Shown here: one piece after another, positions 21,049-64,000 of the stretch | Layout: each line of letters starts with the position of its first letter | Numbering within the stretch: position 1 is the first letter of the stretch | NCBI RefSeq assembly: GCF_019393635.1 | Contig: NC_057864.1 | Span: 448,509,322 to 448,573,321 of the forward strand | From: Dromiciops gliroides | Taxonomy: Eukaryota > Chordata > Mammalia > Microbiotheria > Microbiotheriidae | Length of the DNA stretch: 64,000 nucleotides | Reading direction: 5' to 3' | The notes under the pieces: generated by a model | Seen by the model: only the letters and a program-made list of their open reading frames with translations | What the model was told of the DNA's origin: nothing | Databases searched by the model: none | Position numbers and translations under genes: made by a program

Positions 21049-21280
21049 TTGCAGGCAATTTTAACAATAGATAAAGTTTCTTCTTGTTCGCTTCTATTGG
21101 CCCACCCAATTGTTTTACTGCAGTGGCAGGTATATATTTTGAAGTGATTTTCTTCATTCTTTTTTCTGGAACAAGGTACCAGGATTATTCCCACAAATTA
21201 AGACAGGGTTCATGGTCTCCTGATTTACAAAAAAAGGCCATATATGACAGTCATCCTCTCTTGGGAAGTTGGAGCCAAAG

Positions 21281-21282
<2 letters not shown>

Positions 21283-21357
<75 letters not shown>

Positions 21358-21494
21358 TCATGAGGCAATTGGGGTTAAGTGACTTGCCCAGGGTCACACA
21401 ACTAGTAAGTGTTAAGTGTCTGAGGCCGGATTTGAACTCAGGTCCTCCTGACTCCAGGGCCAGTGCTCTATCCACTGCGCCACCTAGCTGCCCC
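21283..21494 (-). repeat. tRNA-derived SINE with (GAAA)n tail, antisense
   Basis: SINE body 21360-21494; the tail is expanded to about 19 TTTC units on the + strand. CAAAGAT flanks both ends. Confidence 0.92.
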
Positions 21495-22108
21495 TTCAAA
21501 GATTTTTCTATGAAAAAGAACCAGAAAATAAAACAATTGAGGTCCAGGGCTCTCTGTAGAAAATTGTCAAGTGAAAGGAAGAATATACTCCAAGATTCTG
21601 TCCTGGCCCTAATCTCTTTTTTCTCTGTACTCTGTGTCTTTTTTGACTTCATCAGCTTCCTTGGGTTCAGTCATCTCCAAACAAATGGCTCCCACAGTTA
21701 TACATCCAGCCCTTGTCTTTCTGCTGAACTCTAGTCCCAAATTATCACCTGCTTATTAGACATTGTGAAGTGAAAGTCCTGGAAAGATATCAAACTGAAC
21801 TTGGCCCAAACAGAACTCATTCCCTTTCCCACAACCCATCCCTTTTTCAAGTTTCCCTATTTCTCCTGAGGGTAGCACCTTTCTTCCAAGTCAGACAGGT
21901 TGGCAACCTTGGAGTCAGCTCCTCATTGGCACTTACCTCACATATCCCATCAATTGCTCAATCATCAGTTCTAAATCCAGAATCTCTTATATCTATCCCC
22001 TTTCTCTACTAACATGGATACTACGCTCATCGCCTTTACCTGGATTGTTCCTATGGCTGCCAATTCTTCCGACTCAAGATTTTCCTCTTGTTAAGCCATT
22101 CTATATAG

Positions 22109-22109
<1 letters not shown>

Positions 22110-22181
<72 letters not shown>
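22110..22181 (+). repeat. (TC)n microsatellite
   Basis: About 35 uninterrupted TC units. Confidence 0.95.
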
Positions 22182-22184
<3 letters not shown>

Positions 22185-22189
22185 TCTAT

Positions 22190-22420
22190 TATAATAATAG
22201 CTAGCATTTATACAGAACAGGTTGACGGTGTTTTACCCATATTATATCATTTTATCTTCACAACAACCTTGGGAGATAGGTCCTATTTTACAGATGAGGA
22301 AATAAAGGCATAGAGAGGTTATGACTTGCCCGAATGGTTAGGTGTCTAAGGCAGGATTTGAACACAGGTCTTCCTGTCTCCAGGGCTGACACTCAATCCA
22401 CTGGGTCACCTAGATACCAT
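22190..22420 (-). repeat. MIR SINE, antisense
   Basis: AATAATAGCTAGCATTTATA, CTATTTTACAGATGAGGAA, CTGGGTCACCTAGATACC. Confidence 0.75.
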
Positions 22421-22749
22421 GTCATTTCCCTACTTAATGAACCCTTGTGATTCTAAAACAAGATCCTCTTCGGGATCCAGGAGCTACCTCTTGGATCCAA
22501 TGTACCTTTCTCATCTTTATTATACATTATTCCCCTTTACACAGTCTTTGGTCAAGCTAAACAGGCCTTGCTGTTTTCATCTAGAATGGATGGGATCCCT
22601 CCTCACTTCTCCCCCTTAGAAATGCTAGTTTCCTCCAAAGTTCTGAACCTCCATCTACCCGATCCTTTCTGAGGCCATTCCTGAGTTCTCCATCGCTTTC
22701 TATTTATTTTGCATAGATTTGAACATATTTATTTTGTATAGACTTCATG

Positions 22750-22990
22750 TGTACAGGGAACGCGGCACAGTGGATAGAGTGCTGGTCCTGGAGTCAAGAC
22801 AACCTGAATTCAAATTCAACTTTAGACACTTACTAGCTCTGTGACCCTGCGCAAGTCACATAACTCTGTTTGCCTCAGTTTCCTCATCTGTCAAATGAGC
22901 TGGAGAAGGAAATGACAAGCCCCTCCAGTATCTCTGCCAAGAACACCCGAAACGGGGTCAGGAAGAGTCAGAGGGAACTAATGGACAAAA
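22750..22990 (+). repeat. MAR1-type SINE with RTE tail
   Basis: GCGGCACAGTGGATAGAGTG head, GAGCTGGAGAAGGAAATGAC and GGGGTCAGGAAGAGTCAGAG end. Confidence 0.78.
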
Positions 22991-23389
22991 CAAGAACAAA
23001 TATGTACATGTTATACCACCCCCCATAGAAAATAAATTCCTTCAGAGTAGGGATTTTCCCCTTTCTCCCTTTGTATCTCCAATCCTAGCACAATGCCTGG
23101 TATAAAGCAGATGATTAGTAAATGTTTATTCACGCTTGTCTGACTTAATACATACATGATCATTGATTGATTGATACCAAGCCAGGAAGTGAAAATTGGA
23201 AGGACTGCACACATTCTGTCCCCACCAGCAAATTCTACTAAGCAAACTCTCATAATATGTTTGTTTGGTTTTCATTTGCATTATAAGAGTTTAGGTGGAC
23301 TTCTTAAAAGTAAAATTTTCTCCTTAAAGTAATGGGATTTTTGTGAGGTGGGGGCAGTGAAGCCAGGTGGAGGCAGGGCTGTGCATCTA

Positions 23390-23860
23390 AATGTTTAACA
23401 ACTGGCTTTCTGAAAATGCATGCATGGCACACTTTGTTTTCTTCCTTCCTTCCTTCCTTCCTTCCTTCCTTCCTTCCTTCCTTCCTTCCTTCCTTCCTTC
23501 CTTCCTTCCTTCCTTCCTTCCTTCCTTCCTTCCTTCCTTCCTTCCTTCCTTTCTTTCTGGTGAGGCAATTGGGGTTAAGTGACTTTCCCAGGGTCACACT
23601 GCGAGTGTCATGTGTCTGAGGTAGGATTTGAACTCAGGTCCTCCTGCATCCAGGGCCGGTGCTCTATCCACTGCGCCACCTAGCTGCCCCCATGGCACAC
23701 TTTTAAATTTAATCTGAACTGTTACCATTTTCTTCATCACTTTTTTAAGTCTGGACAACGAACAAAACGCTCAACCAAGCCCTGATTTGTGTTGTTTGCC
23801 TATTTCCAAGATGTAAACGCTCACCCTGACAATTTAATAACCGGCTTCCAGGCGACAGCA
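23390..23860 (+). repeat. Unclassified interspersed repeat, copy B
   Basis: Counterpart of 8605-8995 (GTTTAACAACTGGCTTTC, ACTTTTAAATTTAATCTGAA, TTTGCCTATTTCCAAGATG). Interrupted at a different point by the next SINE. A similar TTTAATAACCGGCTTCC recurs at its right end. Confidence 0.55.
23436..23690 (-). repeat. tRNA-derived SINE with (GGAA)n tail, antisense
   Basis: Perfect 13-base target duplication CATGGCACACTTT (23423-23435, 23691-23703). The tail is a TTCC array of about 27 units on the + strand. Confidence 0.93.
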
Positions 23861-23929
23861 TCCGTGCTTCGGTTCCAAATCTTTTCAAAAACTATTGGCT
23901 GTATCAACCCTTCGGCCCTAAAGCAGGAA

Positions 23930-24080
23930 GCAGTAGGATACAGTGGAGAGGATACTTACTGAATTTGAAAAGAGAAGATCTGGATTCAGATCCTGATTTT
24001 GGACAAAACTCTTGAGTTTTTAGTTTCCTCGTAGAAAATGAGGAAGCCGCACTCCCTCTAAGGTCCTCTCCTGTCTCTAA
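23930..24080 (+). repeat. MIR-like fragment
   Basis: GGATACAGTGGAGAGGATAC and AAGATCTGGATTCAGATCC. Confidence 0.45.
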
Positions 24081-24313
24081 GTCCTGTGACCCTTCCTTGT
24101 GACACTCAGCCTCCTCTATTGTTCATACGTTTCATACCCAATCTCCTTTTCGATCCTGAGCTCCTTTAAGGCAAGAATCTGGTCTCATGAATCAGTCTCA
24201 CTCACCATGCCTAACACAGTGCGAGGCACACAGTGGGAGGCAAACAGAGAGTGAATGAATGACGGAATCAATGAATGAAGGCTGACTTCTTAGGAGGGAA
24301 GAAATGGAGCTAA

Positions 24314-60840
<36,527 letters not shown>

Positions 60841-61035
60841 ACCCAATCACCCCTTCCAGGGCCCTTCTGAGGCAGGCCCAGCAAGAAGACAGCCCTGGGG
60901 GATCAGCAGGGAAGGGGCCATCTCAGGAGGCCCGGGTTTCAGCCGCGGCTTCCATCACTGTTCCTGTTTCAAAATGTCATCCTTCCTGTAGTTTAGAAGT
61001 AACCATTTAATAAAGACACCACCAGAAACTAACCC
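60841..61035 (+). other. PHGDH: PHGDH 3' UTR
   Basis: Short 3' untranslated region without recognised SINE or microsatellite sequence, ending just past the poly(A) signal. The exact cleavage point is estimated from the signal. Confidence 0.75.
61009..61014 (+). terminator. PHGDH: PHGDH poly(A) signal AATAAA
   Basis: Canonical AATAAA 169 bases after the stop codon, the first one downstream in the sense direction. Cleavage is expected around 61025-61040. Confidence 0.8.
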
Positions 61036-61298
61036 AGCGTCTCACTGTCCTTCTACCCTTGCAAAGCCACAAAAAAAGCCCACCACAGGGTGGGGAGGGG
61101 CCCAAGCCAGGTTGGATGGGGGCAAGTGACTGGAGACTGGGACAGGCTTTATTATATGTGTCGAGCCTGGATCCCCACAAAGTATTGCTTCCACTACTGA
61201 TCTTTCTAAAGCTGGGGTAGTTAACATTTTTTTTTATAGTGTGGACCCCTTTGATAGTCGGGGAACCCCCTGGGCCCACTTCTTAGAATTACATTTTT

Positions 61299-61445
61299 TT
61301 TTTTTTTAGTGAGGCAATTGGGGTTAAGTGACTTGCCCAGGGTCACACAACTAGTAAGTGTTAAGTGTCTGAGGCCGGATTTGAACTCAGGTCCTCCTGA
61401 CTCCAGGGCCAGTGCTCTATCCACTGCGCCACCTAGCTGCCCCAC
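61299..61445 (-). repeat. tRNA-derived SINE, antisense, downstream of PHGDH
   Basis: Flanked by AGAATTACATTTTT on both sides. Confidence 0.94.
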
Positions 61446-61724
61446 AGAATTACATTTTTAAAGGTGTAAAATTCATTTTAAAGGTGTAAAAAGAAACCAA
61501 TTCTATTGAAATACGGTTATCAAAATATCAAGGACACAAGTCCAAAGACCCCAAGTTAAGAACCCCTTTTCTAAAGACTTTTTTTTTCCTTAAAGGGCAT
61601 AAACCTTAATGCTTGACAATTGATACAGACTGTGTTCATATGAAAAGATGATGTGGGCTAAGTTCTCAGCAAACTAATGCATTTTATAAATGTCATTTGT
61701 TATTTATATTTATATATTATATTT

Positions 61725-61960
61725 ATAGTTATTTATATTCATTCATATACTGCCTTCCAAGGAGTGCAAAGGACTCTTCATATATCATCTCATTTATCCC
61801 TGCACCTCTCCTATGGTGGGTGAACAGCAGGTATTTTTATCCTTTTAAAGAGGAGGAAACGGGTGCTCACGTTCTCCAAAATCACACCATTCATCACTAG
61901 CTGCTGAGCCAGGACTGGAATATAGAAACGTGTATCATCTCCCAGGCCAGTGTCCTGACC
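61725..61960 (-). repeat. MIR SINE, antisense
   Basis: TATATCATCTCATTTATCCC, AATCACACCATTCATCACTAG. Confidence 0.6.
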
Positions 61961-61987
61961 CTTAGATGTAAGCGATTGGAAGAAGAA

Positions 61988-62130
61988 CCTCTCTGTCTCT
62001 CTGTTTCTGTCTCTGTCTCTCTGTCTTTGTCTCTGTCTCTTTCTCTCTGTCTCCTCCCTCTCCCTCTCTTTCTCTGTCCTCTCTGTTTTTCTCTTCCTTC
62101 TCTCTTTCCTTTTCTTTCTCTCCCTCCCCC

Positions 62131-62180
<50 letters not shown>
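61988..62180 (+). repeat. (TCTCTG)n and (CA)n compound microsatellite
   Basis: Pyrimidine-rich TCTG/TCTC tract to 62133, then about 23 CA units. Confidence 0.93.
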
Positions 62181-62184
<4 letters not shown>

Positions 62185-62700
62185 GATCCAGGAAAAGTGA
62201 GTCTTAGATGCCTGAGGCCAGCGGCTCAGTAAAAAAACTGAACCCCCCATTTCCTGACTCAAGACTGCTCAAAAACCTTACATGTGGTTTGGCTATTCTG
62301 AGCTTAAGCACTTCCCGGATTGTGCACATCAGTGTTTTTGTCCCAAACAGGCAGAGATTTATGGCAAGCAGTGAGGACAAGTTCCTTGAGCACCATAAAA
62401 TAATTTCTTGCTACAGACCAAAGAAGACGCCATGAAAGACAAGGTCCCTGTGTACCTCCCCCCACCCAATGCTGTAGGAAAATCCCTGGCCATATGAATT
62501 GAAAAGGCCCCATTCCCTGACTTTGTCGATTGGTCATCAGCAGGAGGGGGCCACAAAGGAGCAGCCGTGTGATTTTGGCCTGTGGTTTGCCAGCTGCACA
62601 CTGGCACAGTCAAAACAGGATTTCCACTCTTGTGTCTGTTGGTTCCCGACCAGTGCTTTGTGCATTCATGAGGAGGGGCGGGGCGACATAGGCAAATGTT
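62185..62700. other. Downstream intergenic, nothing recognised
   Basis: No coding exon of a neighbouring gene could be identified. Confidence 0.4.
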
Positions 62701-62704
62701 GAAA

Positions 62705-63190
62705 AACTTCAGTACAGTCCCACCAGCATTCATTAAGTGCCTACTCTTTGCAGTACACTATGCTAGGTGCCAAGGAAGAGCACTGATTCTCCATTTCCCT
62801 TCCCCTTTTTCCTTCACAAACAAGCATTTATCACATGCCTACTATGTGCCACAGGCTGTGCAAAGTATTGGAGGCTCCTAAGAAAGGCAAAAAAGGGTTC
62901 CTTCTCTCAAGGAGCTCATAGTCTCTGTGAAGGAGAAAACGTGCAAGCAGCTGTGTACACACAGATATACACACAGTAAATTAGAGATAAGCCCAGAAGG
63001 GAGGCACTAGCATTGAGGGGAGGCTTCTGCAGAAGGTGAGATGTTAACTAGGACTTGGAGAAAGGTGAGAAGGGAAGTTGGGAGAGAATTCCAGGCATGG
63101 GGGACAAGCCAGTAATAATTTCCAGAGCTACTAGATGCTGTGTCTTACACTGGGAATAACAAAGATTCCAGTGTTACCAGATCCTTAAGA
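62705..63190 (+). repeat. Ancient LINE-derived repeat
   Basis: CAGCATTCATTAAGTGCCTAC, CAAGGAGCTCATAGTCTC, GGCTTCTGCAGAAGGTGAG, GAATTCCAGGCATGGGGG; a 5' piece of the same family recurs at 63540-63620. Confidence 0.5.
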
Positions 63191-63695
63191 TGTCCTTCCT
63201 TCTTCCGGTGAGCACCATGCTTGGAGTTTTGGGGGATGCCCTGTTTTTAAGGCTGTTTACCTTGTTTGTTTAAATGTTTCCTTTGTCTCTTCCACTGATT
63301 GTGACAAACAGAGCCTTTTCAAATCTGATCAAGAGTACAGTAAGAAGAAGATGTTGGGGGACTGTAAACAGAAACAGAAAGATTTTAAAGCTGTAGTCCT
63401 TTTTCCCTCAATAATCTACCAGCTCAGGGTTCAGAACTAGAAAAAAAAAGGAATTATTGATTCATTTTTTGCAACTTCCCAGGAGAGGGAGAGAATATAG
63501 TGAGTATATACTGAGATCCATGAATATGTCAGTAGTAGTCAGTCAATAAACATTTATTAAGCACCTACTATGTGCACTAGGGAGACAAATAAGATAAAGA
63601 CAGGGAGAAGGTACCTAGTCCAGTAAAAAATGTGCAAATAGTAGAAAATTAATTCTTTGCTCCACCTTCCAGCCTCCAGAGGGGAAAAGAGTATT

Positions 63696-63945
63696 GAGGG
63701 TACTGATGAGATGACACAGTGTATACAGAGCAGTAAGGAAGACTCCTCTTTGTGAGTTCAAATATGGCCTAAAGTCACCAGTAGTGTGACCCTGAGGAAG
63801 TCACATACCCCTGTTTGCCTCAATTTCCTCATCTGTCAAATGAGCTGAAGAAGGAAATGGCAAACCTCTTCAGTATCCTTGCCAAGGAAACCCCAGATGG
63901 GGTCACAAAGAGTCAGACACAACTGAACAATAACAACAATGAGGT
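63696..63945 (+). repeat. MAR1-type SINE with RTE tail
   Basis: ACACAGTGTATACAGAGCAG head, CTGAAGAAGGAAATGGC, GGGGTCACAAAGAGTCAGAC, then AACAATAACAACAA. Confidence 0.8.
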
Positions 63946-64000
63946 GTGAGAATCAAAGCTCAAAGGATGATGGGTTTCTTGGCAATGAGATTTCCTGGGG

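Noticed and set aside
21084..21734. 216-codon open frame with Phe/Leu/Ser repeats
   Set aside because: Made of a (TTTC)n array plus an antisense SINE.
23443..23550. TTCC array as a CRISPR-like or regulatory repeat
   Set aside because: It is an expanded SINE tail bounded by a 13-base target duplication.
61040..64000. Last exons of HMGCS2 on the - strand
   Set aside because: Expected from the human order, but no matching coding segment was seen.

Overview
The window is a stretch of vertebrate nuclear DNA, almost certainly from a marsupial and probably an Australian one. About 40 copies of one tRNA-derived SINE head (start GGGGCAGCTAGGTGGCGCAG, end CAATTGCCTCA or CATTGCCC) fill both strands. 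They sit among BovB/RTE-tailed SINEs of the MAR1 type, MIR, L2 and L3/CR1 relics, L1/HAL1-like pieces and ERV-type LTRs. There are no operons, CRISPR arrays or bacterial features. The exact species cannot be read from the sequence.

Two protein-coding loci can be supported, both on the + strand. The main one is a complete PHGDH gene (D-3-phosphoglycerate dehydrogenase, first step of serine synthesis): 12 coding exons from 24668 to 60840. All splice sites are GT/AG, the phases match, and the exons sum to 1602 nt, that is 533 codons plus a stop. The predicted NAD-binding and catalytic residues (R155-I156, D175, R236, E265, H283) are all present. The promoter lies in a CpG-rich stretch with three GC boxes and a CCAAT box, and a poly(A) signal follows at 61009. 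Intron 1 (10.8 kb) and intron 5 (11.8 kb) hold most of the repeats; intron 1 opens with two GC-rich degenerate minisatellites.

The second locus, 10187-11260, is an intronless ADAM30-like reading frame of 357 codons. It keeps a signal peptide, the start of the prodomain, the end of the disintegrin domain, the cysteine-rich and EGF-like regions and a membrane segment. The rest of the prodomain and the whole metalloprotease domain are missing, with the frame kept open. It is the most unusual object in the window.

Layout: 1-10186 intergenic (MIR, SINEs, two related LTRs, one with another LTR nested in it); 10187-11260 ADAM30-like; 11261-24440 intergenic (SINEs, a HAL1-like ORF1 relic, a possible LTR, microsatellites); 24440-61035 PHGDH; 61036-64000 downstream intergenic. 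I found no exons of other genes. I see no multi-gene system here; the noteworthy items are the ADAM30-like deletion, several local duplications and inverted repeats, nested insertions, and the intron-1 minisatellite.
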